A DNA stretch of 64,000 bases from Balanoglossus misakiensis (taxonomy: Eukaryota; Hemichordata), in NCBI GenBank assembly GCA_040954595.2, contig CM082589.2, positions 9,734,001-9,798,000 of the forward strand, written 5' to 3'. Below are positions 49,601 through 61,500 of the stretch, piece after piece (positions within the stretch are counted from its first letter, which is position 1; the number at the start of each line of letters is the position of its first letter). A model generated the notes under the pieces. The model worked only from the letters and a program-made list of their open reading frames with translations, ran no database searches and had not been told where the DNA came from. A program made the translations under genes and the position numbers.

Positions 49601-50629
49601 CAAAAAATGACAAATTTTCGTCTTTGCAAAATCTCAAAATTTCGTCCATTTTTGAATAAAAATCATGGGTGAAAATCATCAAAAAATGACACATTTTCGA
49701 CTTTGCAAAATCTAAAAATTTCGTCGATTTTTGAAAAAAATCATGGGTGATAATCATCAAAAAATGACAAATTATCGACTTTGCAAAATCTCAAAATTTC
49801 GTCGATTTTGAAAAAAACCATTGGGGGAAAATCATCAAAAAATGACAAATTATCGACTTTGCAAAATCTCAAAATTTCGTCCATTTTAAAAAAAAAACAT
49901 GGGGGAAAATCATCAAAAAATGACAAATTTTCGACTTTGCAAAATCTCAACATTTCATCGATTTTTGAAAAAAATCATGGGTGAAAATCATCAAAAAATG
50001 ACAAATTTTCGACTTTGCAAAATCTCAAAATTTCGTCCATTTTAAAAAAAAAACATGGGGGAAAATCATCAAAAAATGAGAAAATTTTCGACTTTGCAAA
50101 ATCTCAAAATTTCGTCTATTTTGAAAAAAAACATTGGGGGAAAATCATCAAAAAATGACAAATTATCGACTTTGCAAAATCTCACAATTTCGTCGATTTT
50201 TGAAAAAAATCATGGGTGAAAATCATCAAAAAATTACAAATTTTCGACTTTGCAAAATCTCAACATTTCGTCGATTTTTGAAAAAAATCATGGGTGAAAA
50301 TCATCAAAAAATTACAAATTTTCGACTTTGCAAAATCTCAAAATTTCGTCAATTTTTGAAAAAATCATGGGTGAAAATCATCAAAAAATGACAAATTTTC
50401 GTCTATGCAAAATCTCAAAATTTCGTCGGTTTTTGAAAAATAATATGGTTGAAAATCATCAAAAAATGACAAAATTATCGACTTTGCAAAATCTCAACAT
50501 TTCGTCGATTTTTGAAAAAAATCATGGGTGAAAATCATCAAAAAATGACAAATTTTCGACTTTGCAAAATCTCAAAATTTCGTCGATTTTGAAAAAAATC
50601 ATAGGTTCGTCGATTTAAAAAAAAAAAAC

Positions 50630-53600
50630 ATGGGTGAAAATCATCAAAAAATGACAAATTTTCGACTTTGCAAAATCTCACAATTTCGTCGATTTTTGAA
50701 AAAAATCATGGGAGAAAATCATCAAAAAATGACAAATTTTCGACTTTGCAAAATCTCAACATTTCGTCGATTTTTGAAAAAAATCATGGGTGAAAATCAT
50801 CAAAAAATGACAAATTTTCGACTTTGCAAAATCTCAACATTTCGTCGATTTTTGAAAAAATTCATGGGTGAAAATCATCAAAAAATGACAAATTTTCGAC
50901 TTTGCAAAATCTCAAAATTTCGTCGATTTTGAAAAAAATCATAGGTTCGTCGTTTTTTTTCAAAAAAAACATGGGTGAAAATCATCAAAAAATGACAAAT
51001 TTTTGACTTTGCAAAATCTCACAATTTCGTCGATTTTTGAAAAAAATCATGGGTGAAAATCATCAAAAAATGACAAATTTTCGACTTTGCAAAATCTCAA
51101 AATTTCGTCCATTTTAAAAAAAAAACATGGGGGAAAATCATCAAAAAATGACAAATTTTCGACTTTGCAAAATCTCAAAATTTCGTCGATTTTGAAAAAA
51201 ACCATTGGGGGAAAATCATCAAAAAATGACAAATTTTCGACTTTGCAAAATCTCAAAATTTCGTCAATTTTTGAAAAAATCATGGGTGAAAATCATCAAA
51301 AAATTACAAATTTTCGTCTATGCAAAATCTCAAAATTTCGTCGGTTTTTGAAAAATAATATGGTTGAAAATCATCAAAAAATGACAAAATTATCGACTTT
51401 GCAAAATCTCAACATTTCGTCGATTTTTGAAAAAAATCATGGGTGAAAATCATCAAAAAATGACAAATTTTCGACTTTGCAAAATCTCAAAATTTCGTCG
51501 ATTTTGAAAAAAATCATAGGTTCGTCGATTTAAAAAAAAAAAACATGGGTGAAAATCATCAAAAAATGACAAATTTTCGACTTTGCAAAATCTCACAATT
51601 TCGTCGATTTTTGAAAAAAATCATGGTAGAAAATCATCAAAAAATGACAAATTTTCGACTTTGCAAAATCTCAACATTTCGTCGATTTTTGAAAAAAATC
51701 ATGGGTGAAAATCATCAAAAAATGACAAATTTTCGACTTTGCAAAATCTCAACATTTCGTCGATTTTTGAAAAAAATCATGGGTGAAAATCATCAAAAAA
51801 TGACAAATTTTCGATTTTGCAAAATCTCAAAATTTCGTCGATTTTGAAAAAAATCATAGGTTCGTCGTTTTTTTAAAAAAAAAACATGGGTGAAAATCAT
51901 CAAAAAATGACAAATTTTTGACTTTGCAAAATCTCACAATTTCGTCGATTTTTGAAAAAAATCATGGGTGAAAATCATCAAAAAATGACAAATTTTCGAC
52001 TTTGCAAAATCTCAAAATTTCGTCCATTTTAAAAAAAAAACATGGGGGAAAATCATCAAAAAATGACAAATTTTCGACTTTGCAAAATCTCAAAATTTCG
52101 TCGATTTTGAAAAAAACCATTGGGGGAAAATCATCAAAAAATGACAAATTTTCGACTTTGCAAAATCTCAAAATTTCGTCGATTTTGAAAAAAAACCATT
52201 GGGGGAAAATCATCAAAAAATTACAAATTTTCGACTTTGCAAAATCTCAACATTTCGTCGATTTTGAAAAAAAACCATTGGGGGAAAATCATCAAAAAAT
52301 TACAAATTTTCGACTTTGCAAAATCTCAACATTTCGTCGATTTTTGAAAAAAATCATGGGTGAAAATAATCAAAAAATGACAAATTTTCGACTTTGCAAA
52401 ATCTCAAAATTTCGTCGATTTTGAAAAAAATCATAGGTTCGTCGATTTTAAAAAAAAAACATGGGTGAAAATCATCAAAAAATGACAAATTTTCGACTTT
52501 GCAAAATCTCACAATTTTGTCGATTTTTGAAAAAAATCATGGGAGAAAATCATCAAAAAATGACAAATTTTCGACTTTGCAAAATCTCAAAATTTCGTCG
52601 ATTTTGAAAAAAATCATAGGTTCGTCGATTTAAAAAAAAAAACATGGGTGAAAATCATCAAAAAATGACAAATTTTCGACTTTGCAAAATCTCACAATTT
52701 CGTCGATTTTTGAAAAAAATCATGGGAGAAAATCATCAAAAAATGACAAATTTTCGACTTTGCAAAATCTCAACATTTCGTCGATTTTTGAAAAAAATCA
52801 TGGGTGAAAATCATCAAAAAATGACAAATTTTCGACTTTGCAAAATCTCAACATTTCGTCGATTTTTGAAAAAAATCATGGGTGAAAATCATCAAAAAAT
52901 GACAAATTTTCGACTTTGCAAAATCTCAAAATTTCGTCGATTTTGAAAAAAATCATAGGTTCGTCGTTTTTTTTAAAAAAAAACATGGGTGAAAATCATC
53001 AAAAAATGACAAATTTTTGACTTTGCAAAATCTCACAATTTCGTCGATTTTTGAAAAAAATCATGGGTGAAAATCATCAAAAAATGACAAATTTTCGACT
53101 TTGCAAAATCTCAAAATTTCGTCCATTTTAAAAAAAAAACATGGGGGAAAATCATCAAAAAATGACAAATTTTCGACTTTGCAAAATCTCAAAATTTCGT
53201 CGATTTTGAAAAAAACCATTGGGGGAAAATCATCAAAAAATGACAAATTTTCGACTTTGCAAAATCTCAAAATTTCGTCGATTTTGAAAAAAAACCATTG
53301 GGGGAAAATCATCAAAAAATTACAAATTTTCGACTTTGCAAAATCTCAACATTTCGTCGATTTTTGAAAAAAATCATGGGTGAAAATCATCAAAAAATGA
53401 CAAATTTTCGACTTTGCAAAATCTCAAAATTTCGTCGATTTTGAAAAAAATCATAGGTTCGTCGATTTTAAAAAAAAAACATGGGTGAAAATCATCAAAA
53501 AATGACAAATTTTCGACTTTGCAAAATCTCAACATTTCGTCGATTTTTGAAAAAAATCATGGGAGAAAATCATCAAAAAATGACAAATTTTCGACTTTGC

Positions 53601-53723
53601 AAAATCTCAACATTTCGTCGATTTTTGAAAAAAATCATGGGTGAAAATCATCAAAAAATGACAAATTTTCGACTGTGCAAAATCTCAAAATTTCGTCGAT
53701 TTTTGAAAAAAAATCATGGTTGA
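50630..53723 (+). repeat. ~0.9-1.1-kb higher-order units, three copies
   Basis: Blocks starting at 50630, 51545 and 52644 carry the same succession of monomer types (gggagaaa, caacattt pairs, the ttcgtcgtttttt unit, then cattgggggaaa units). Offsets are 915 and 1,099 bp. Confidence 0.75.
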
Positions 53724-54078
53724 AAATCATCAAAAAATGACAAAATTTTCGACTTTGCAAAATCACACAATTTCGTCGATTTTGAAAAAAATCATAGGTT
53801 CGTCGATTTTTAAAAAAAAACATGGGTGAAAATCATCAAAAAATGACAAATTTTCGACTGCAAAATCTTAAAATTTCGTCGATTTTTGAAAAAAAATCAT
53901 GGGTGAAAATCATCAAAAAATGACACATTTTCGACTTTGCAAAATCTAAAAATTTCGTCGATTTTTGAAAAAAAATCATGGGTAAAAATCATCAAAAAAT
54001 GACAAATTTTCGACTTTGCAAAATCTCAAAATTTCGTCGATTTTGAAAAAAAACATTGGGGGAAAATCATCAAAAAAT

Positions 54079-54145
54079 AGCGTCAAGGACACTGTGGTCC
54101 CATTTGAGGACATAGCTCATAGCAACATAGCAATAAGCATATCTA
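54079..54145. other. Junction between two arrays
   Basis: The satellite stops abruptly inside a monomer (aaaaaatag). A 67-bp non-repeated linker leads into the next array. Confidence 0.6.
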
Positions 54146-55070
54146 CTCTGGATGCCAAGATATGGAAAAGTAGGTCAAAGGTCACCTGAGGTCATGCAAA
54201 ATTTGGGCAAGACATTTTGACCCTATACTGGTCCATGTTCAACAAAACAAAACCTATAGCCCTATTGGTTAGCCTGGAATTAGGTATGCACATAATTAAT
54301 GAGATATGCAGGTGTCACAGGTGACCTTCAATTTTGGCTTTTCAATTTTAGTCCCAACCCTCCAAACGCGAAGTCTGTACCTGCTCTGGATGCCAAGATA
54401 TGGAAAAGTAGGTCAAAGGTCACCTGAGATCATGCAAAATTTGGGCAAGAAATTTTGACCCTATACTGGTCCATGTTCAACAAAAAGCAAACCTATAGCC
54501 CTATTGGTTAGCCTGGAATTAGGTATGCACAAAATTAATGAGATATGCAGGTGTCACAGGTGACCCCCAATTTTGGCTTTTCAATTTTAGTCCCAACCCT
54601 CCAAACGCCAAGTCTGTACCTGCTCTGGATGCCAAGATATGGAAAAGTAGGTCAAAGGTCACCTGAGGTCATGCAAAATTTGGGTAAGAAATTTTGACCC
54701 TATACTGGTCCATGCTCAACAAAAACCAAAAGTATAGCCCTATTGGTTAGCCTGGAATTAGGTATGCACATAATTAATGAGATATGCAGGTGTCACAGGT
54801 GACCCATATTTTGGCTTTTCAATTTTAGTCCCAACCCTCCAAACGCCAAGTCTGTACCTGCTCTGGATGCCGAGATATAGCAAAGTAGGTCAAAGGTCAC
54901 CTGAGGTCACCCAAAATTTGGGCAAGAAATTTTGACCCTATACTGGTCCATGTCCCACAAGAACGAAACCTCTAGCCCTATTAGTTAGCCCGGAATTAGG
55001 TATGCACATAATTAATGTGTTAAGCAGGTGTTACAGGTAAGCCCAAAAATTTGCCTTTTATTTTGGCCCC
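54146..55070. repeat. ~238-bp tandem repeat, four copies, with DR1/DR4 motifs
   Basis: Units begin ctctggatgcc at 54146, 54384, 54623 and 54861 (238-239 bp). Each has a perfect AGGTCAAAGGTCA at 54172, 54410, 54649 and 54887. In copies 1, 3 and 4 the sequence continues CCTGAGGTCA, adding a 4-bp-spaced direct repeat. Other constants are gaccctatactggtccatg and aggtatgcac.aaattaatg. Confidence 0.92.
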
Positions 55071-55264
55071 ATTGTGCTCACGGACCAATAGACAGTCACT
55101 GTACAGGACTATTGCACAGACCAGAATTCCACAATAAGACGTGGACATAGCTTAACCATAGAGGTATAAGTAAAGTTATAAATTTAATAAAAAGACTAAA
55201 AAATTCATAAAAAATAAAACATCCATGATATTAACTTAACACTTACAGGTCGATGTGAGGTTGA
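55071..55264. other. Nothing recognised
   Basis: AT-rich linker between tandem array and dispersed repeat. Confidence 0.4.
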
Positions 55265-55470
55265 CATAAGGTACATGCATACCAATTTTCAAAGCAATCT
55301 GACCAGTAGTTGTTGACTTTCAGAGTTTTGATAAATTTCACATTTTACTGGCTAATTTGCATATTTTTGGGCCTGGCAACTTCGTTTGGACAAACTCCCA
55401 TCTACAGCCCAGCCTGCACCTACACACCAAATATTGAGGTGTTACGCACAGCGGTTTTCAAGTTTTTGAC
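55265..55470. repeat. Dispersed repeat shared with 4730-4941
   Basis: Same order of blocks as the first copy (acttcgtttggacaaactcc, acacaccaaatattgaggt, ggttttcaagtttttga). It is followed directly by the 130-bp array. Confidence 0.8.
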
Positions 55471-55473
55471 GGT

Positions 55474-58313
55474 AAATAAACGAGGCTGTATTTGGAAGCA
55501 ACCATGTAAATTTTACAACTATCCGTCGATCTACAGAGTCTGGTGGAAAACTTTCTTATGCGCATAGGCCTATTACGTGTTCTGCGCCTCACAACAGAAA
55601 TCGGTAAATAAACGAGGCTGTTTGGAAGCAACCATGTAAATTTTAGAACTATCCGTCGATCTACAGAGTCTAGTGGAAAAACGTTCATGTGCGCATAGGC
55701 CTATCATGTGTTATGCACATCACAACAGAATTTTGTAAACAAACGAGGCTTTGTTTGGAAGCAACAATGGAAATTTTAGAACTATCTGTCGATCTACGGA
55801 GTATAGTGGAAAACGTTCATATGCGCATAGGCCTATATATGTGTTCTGCGCATCACAACAGAATTTTGTAAACAATCGAGGATGTGTTTGGAAGCAATCA
55901 TGGAAATTTTAGAACTATCCGTCGATCTACAGAGTCTAGTGGGAAACTTTCTTATGCGCATAGGCATATGTATGTGTTCAGCGCATCACAACAGAATTTT
56001 ATAAATGAACGAGGCTGTGTTTGGAAACAACCATGGAAATTTTACAACTATCCGTCGATCTAAGGAGTCTGGTGGAAAACTTTCTTATGCGCATAGGCCT
56101 ATTACGTGCTCTGCGCCTCACAACAGAATTCGGTAAATAAACGAGGCTGTTTGGAAGCAACCATGGAAATTTTAGAACTATCCGTCGATCTACAGAGTCT
56201 AGTGGAAAAATGTCTTATGCGCATAGGCCTATCATGTGTTCTGCGCCTCACAACAGAAATCGGTAAATAAACGAGGCTGTTTGGAAGCAACCATGGACAT
56301 TGTACAACTATCTTTCGATCTACGGAGTATAGTGGAAAACGTTCATATGCGCATAGGCCTATATATGTGTTCTGCGCATCACAACAGAATTTTGTAAACA
56401 ATCGAGGATGTGTTTGGAAGCAATCATGGAAATTTTAGAACTATCCGTCGATCTACAGAGTCTAGTGGGAAACTTTCTTGTGCGCATAGGCATATGTATG
56501 TGTTCAGCGCATCACAACAGAATTTTGTAAATGAACGAGGCTGTGTTTGGAAACAACCATGGAAATTTTAGAACTATCTCTCGATCTAAAGTTGAAAAGT
56601 TTCTTATGCGCATAGGCCTATTACGTGTTCTGCGCCTCACAACAGAATTCGGTAAATAAACGAGGCTGTTTGGAAGCAACAATGGAAATTTTAGAACTAT
56701 CCGTCGATCTACAGAGTCTAGTGGAAAAATGTCTTATGCGCATAGGCCTATCATGTGTTCTGCGCCTCACAACAGAAATCGGTAAATAAACGAGGCTGTT
56801 TGGAAGCAACCATGGAAATTGTACAACTATCCGTCGATCTACATAGTCTAGTGGAAAACGTTCTTATGCGCATAGGCCTATCTATGTGTTATGCGCATCA
56901 CAACAGAAATCGGTAAATAAACGAGGCTGTATTTGGAAGCAATCATGAAATTTTACAACTATCCGTCGATCTACAGAGTCTGGTGGAAAACTTCCTTATG
57001 CGCATAGACCTATTACGTGTTCTGCGCCTCATAACAGAATTCGGTAAATAAACGATGCTGTTTGGAAGCAACCATGGAAATTGTACAACTATCCGTCGAT
57101 CTACAGAGTCTAGTGGAAAACGTTCTTATGCGCATAGGCCTATCTATGTGTTATGCGCATCACAACAGAAATCGGTAAATAAACGAGGCTGTGTTTGGAA
57201 GCAACCATGGATATTTTAGAACTATCTCTCGATCTACAGAGTCTATAGTGGAAAACTTTCTTATGCACATAGGCCTATCTATGTGTTCTGCGCCTCACAA
57301 CAGAAATCGGTAAATAAACGAGGCTGTTTAAAAGCAACCATGGAAATTTTACAGCTATCCGTCGATCTACAGAGTCTAGTGGAAACGTTCTTATGCGCAT
57401 AGGCCTATATATGTGTTCTGCGTATCACAACAGAATTTTGTAAACAAACGAGGCTGTGTTTGGAAGCAACCATGGACATTTTAGAACTATCTCTCGATCT
57501 ACAGAGTCTATAGTGGAAAACTTTCTTATGCACATATGCCTATCTATGTGTTCTGCGCCTCACAACAGAATTCGGTAAATAAACGAGGCTGTTTGGAAGC
57601 AACCATGGAAATTTTACAACTATCTGTCGATCTACAGAGTCTAGTGGAAAACGTTATTATGCGCATAGGCCTATATATGTGTTCTGCGCATCACAACAGA
57701 ATTTTGTAAACAAACGAGGCTGTTTGGAAGCAACCATGGAAATTTTACAACTATCCGTCGATCTACAGAGTCTAGTGGAAAACGTTATTATGCGCATAGG
57801 CCTATATATGTGTTCTGCGCATCACAACAGAATTTTGTAAACAAACGAGGCTGTGTTTGGAAGCAACCATGGAAATTTTAGAACTATCTCTCGATCTACA
57901 GAGTCTAGTGGAAAACTTTATTATGCACATATGCCTATCTATGTGTTCTGCGCATCACAACAGAAATCGGTAAATAAACGAAGCTGTTTGGAAGCAACCA
58001 TGGAAATTTTACAACTATCCGTCGATCTACAGAGTCTGGTGGAAAACTTTCTTATGCGCATAGGCCTATTACGTGCTCTGCGCCTCACAACAGAATTCGG
58101 TAAATAAACGAGGCTGTTTGGAAGCAACCATGGAAATTTTAGAACTATCCGTCGATCTACAGAGTCTAGTGGAAAAATGTCTTATGCGCATAGGCCTATC
58201 ATGTGTTCTGTGCCTCACAACAGAAATCGGTAAATAAACGAGGCTGTTTGGAAGCAACCATGGAAATTGTACAACTATCCGTCGATCTACAGAGTCTAGT
58301 GGAAAACGTTCAC
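55474..58313 (+). repeat. ~130-bp tandem repeat, 22 copies
   Basis: Unit starts (cgaggctg and variants) lie at 55481, 55613, 55744, 55877, 56010, 56142, 56272, 56403, 56536, 56661, 56791, 56922, 57053, 57184, 57319, 57449, 57584, 57714, 57846, 57979, 58109 and 58239. Each contains aaccATGG, tccgtcgatctacagagtct and the palindrome-rich tatgcgcataggcctat. Local higher-order order is visible, since several long stretches recur. The last copy is cut off at gaaaacgttc. Confidence 0.95.
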
Positions 58314-58580
58314 AGCACGAAATAGGCATTTTAACTCATTTTATGCAATTGCATAATACTGCATAAAGTTGGTCTTCTTTTACAAGCCCCTTTATGCAAC
58401 CGCTTAAAGAGGTGTGAAGTTGGTCAACAGTGTTTATCTTGCTATCTCCTTTAATTGGTTGCGTAAATGAGTATAATGGCTTACCGATTATATGCACCTT
58501 TATGCAAAGTATAAAGATGGTTAAATGACTCAACGAATATATACACATTTATGCACGTTATAAAGACGGCCACAGTTTTC
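58314..58580. repeat. Short dispersed TTTATGCA motifs
   Basis: tttatgca with tataaag or similar recurs five or six times (58340, 58390, 58500, 58548), suggesting a decayed short repeat. It includes the perfect palindrome TTATGCAATTGCATAA at 58341-58356. Confidence 0.5.
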
Positions 58581-61500
58581 AGGAAGCGCCAGCCATCGGC
58601 AACCTGGTCGGCTACTTTGCGGTACTGGTGGCCTAGCTACTTTTTCTTATTAAAATACCACCACCTCATTCGATCTTTGACAGTCATACAATTGAAACAA
58701 TAGCCTAATTTAACCGTTTTGCATTGCTATATGTCATCGACATTTGAAGTGCATGCCAGAACGAATGTCATTGGGCCGACTAGGTCCCACTGGCTTTGAA
58801 CATCATGTCACGACTATGGTATATGTCATATATGTCAGACGATCGGTTATTAGCATATCAGTGTGGGATTGTGGCAGGTGGAGGCGCAGTACAGGTTGCG
58901 ATAATGATCATTTGAGCCTTCTCTGTAGCGTTTGTAAAACGCCGTTGTTATAAAAATCACAAATAAATATCTCTTCATTACATTGACATGATTTTTATGC
59001 GAATAAACAACACATTGGCATATGATTTCAAAGTACGGTAGGCAACAAGGTACAGTCGCGTGTGCGGCGCTCCATATATCTCGGGACACTTGCGCAATGC
59101 CACTCAGCCTCCTAGATGAAAAAAATCCGACCACGCAGTGGTTGGAACCCCATTCATGGCGCTAAGCGCTGTAACATTTATTAGAACAATATGATACAAT
59201 GTTTATATGCTTATTGACCTTATAATGCATACATGCGTCTAATAGTGGAAGTGACCTCATGAATGACATTGTTTTCAAGCTCATCCTTTCATGAATAACG
59301 TGTGACCAACAGCGCAAAACTGGCCAATTACGGTTCCAACATGCGTCTATGGTTCCAACAACAGACAAAATAAAAACTAGAAAAGTATACAGAGATACAA
59401 AACCAGCAAATATTGCTTCTAGGGTGATTAAAGCCATGATTGACGCCCTGAAAGATGTGAAATGACTCAGTTGTGTTCACTATTCATCAAGAATTGAAAG
59501 GAAGCAGCAAGTTATGGTGAAAACAAAAGCGGACATAAGGCAAAAATACGGGAGTTGACAGTGACACGTTCGGCATAGCGGGCAGACATAAATGCGTCGG
59601 GGGAAAGCCGGGCCATTAGTGATAGCGTCGGGGCCCCCGACGCTGTTTGGGCCTGGGGAGAGCTGTATATTTACAAATCAGACAAGAGTAGTCATCAAAA
59701 CTCTTAGTATACTCAATACTTATAGTATGTTTTAGGAATGCACAATAACCCGTAATGCATTGGGTTTAAAATGTTTCTTCCAGCGAAGAGAGCGAGAAGG
59801 GACTTGAAAACGTATGCCCCTTGAATCTTCGGAACAATAATAAATAGAAAACATACATGTGTAAAAGAAAGTTGTATCTAAAAACCGTCTAGTTTGCATT
59901 AGTCACATGCACTTCTCTTCGTAATGTTTATTCCGTAAACGCATCTATCGCAAGTTTTTAACACATTTCCCAGGTTTTAGACTCGGTTGGTCTAAATTGC
60001 CTGGAGGCGGTGAAGAAGGACCGTTTGTGTATCTTGTTGCAAGGTGCGGGTGTCCTTTGATCTGCACAGCACATAGGTTAATGGTAAAACTTAGCGTTTG
60101 AATAAACATTGATGTGCAAACACACGGAAAACGTTCCCACCACTGTTGCACCGATTAACATGTCAAACGTGTGTTTATGTTCTTGCCCTCCAGACAAACA
60201 TTCGAGGTTTTTAACACCGAGACCCCTGCATGAGTCGAAATGATGTCTGTGGAGAACGAGCTTCTCAGAATTACACATGCACAACACAGGCATGTCTAAA
60301 ATGACGTCCAACTATTGTCTCACCAAGAACATCGGTCACATGTATCTTTATTTGTACGTATGCGATGCTGATCCCTGTAATCGTAATGTAAAGCCCGATA
60401 AAATCAAGTGTGGACGCGCTGAACGCGCGTTGCCACTGCAGTGATTATCAATGTACCTACATGTAAAAGGAAGACTGATGATATAAATTATATCCCTACT
60501 AGGCCTAGCACAGCCCATACGAAACAACAGCCTACGTTTCGGATGCGGCGCTCTTAATTTGTGTGGGCTGGCAATGAGCGCTGCACTGGATGCCTTCCAA
60601 CTACATAACTCCCCCCCCCCCCCCCCAAACGTTCATGAACTATAGTAGTTCGAACAAATAAAAAGTATTGGCCTGTGGTGCGTGCCTGTGTTGCTGATCA
60701 GGACAGCATCGATAGACCAGCAAAGAATGTCTTGAAACATGGCTATAACTCTGGCATAATAGGCCTACTGACCAATTGTAGAAACAAAATCCAATTGAAA
60801 TTAAGCCCATCCCCGAAAGCGTGTTTTTCCGACGAGAATATCTCGAAATTTTTCGCGTAGAAGCGTTCTAATCGTTATTTCTAAATACTGGGGCCAGTAT
60901 TTTGTCAGCGAAATCGCATTTCGTTCATTGCCGCTCCAACCAAAATTACAACAGATAGTACGCTCAATTATGCTCAGCCTGTTGAAATATTAACATTCGA
61001 CGGAGCCGGTGGTCCAGTCAGCGATCACGTGAAACACAGCTATTACTAAAAAAAGAGACTCGACTCGTCGCGGTGATATATAGGCCTAAATCGGCAAATG
61101 GCGTGCCGATTTGCGTTTACTCAAATGAAACTGAGTATCTAGCGAACCCCGTCATATTAAAATATAATATTACGGAGAGCTGTTCTCTGTGTTCCAATTA
61201 CTAGCATGGCTCTAGTGATTCCTGTTTCTCCCCTGCCCTGTTAACGGGGAATTCAGTCGACAACACACCGTGCACACACAGCACGATGTAATCGACGGGG
61301 CGACGATCGTGCCAATAATCTGATGCTTCTTACAATCGAAGGATCAAGGTTGCAGACTTTCGTTTCAACCGAGCAAGGGAAACTTTCGCTTCGCGTGCAA
61401 ATAGAAATCCTGTTAATTCTACTAGAAGTTCATTTCCAATGACTGTAGAGCGTTACAGTATTAGTTACAACACCTGAATTTCGTTGACTTGAATTCGGAA

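Larger units (their letters stand above)
24188..54078 (+). repeat. ~30-kb satellite array, ~78-bp monomer, ~380 units
   Basis: The monomer runs from tcatgggtgaaaatcatc through aaaaaatgacaaattttcg, actttgcaaaatctc and aaaatttcgtcgattttt to a terminal A-run. It is strongly A/T-tracted, with subfamilies differing at a few sites (tgac/ttac, gactttg/gtctttg/gaatttg, caaaattt/cacaattt/caacattt, gggtgaaa/gggggaaa). Some units carry a ~30-bp extension (ttcgttgatttttgaaaaaa). Because 78 is divisible by 3, many units read as 26-residue repeats on either strand; these are not genes. A centromeric or heterochromatic role is possible, not shown. Confidence 0.97.

Noticed and set aside
24163-53823. Dozens of long ORFs on both strands inside the satellite
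   Set aside because: All are the 26-codon reading of the 78-bp monomer, with no start context, domain or unique sequence.
24188-54078. CRISPR-like array
   Set aside because: Repeats are contiguous with no unique spacers, and the window is eukaryotic.
24188-54078. CENP-B box in the monomer
   Set aside because: TTCG is present but the required CGGG part is not at the right distance.
59162-59437. Small membrane protein gene on the minus strand
   Set aside because: Only one hydrophobic N-terminal stretch followed by ordinary random-looking sequence; no splice or homology support.
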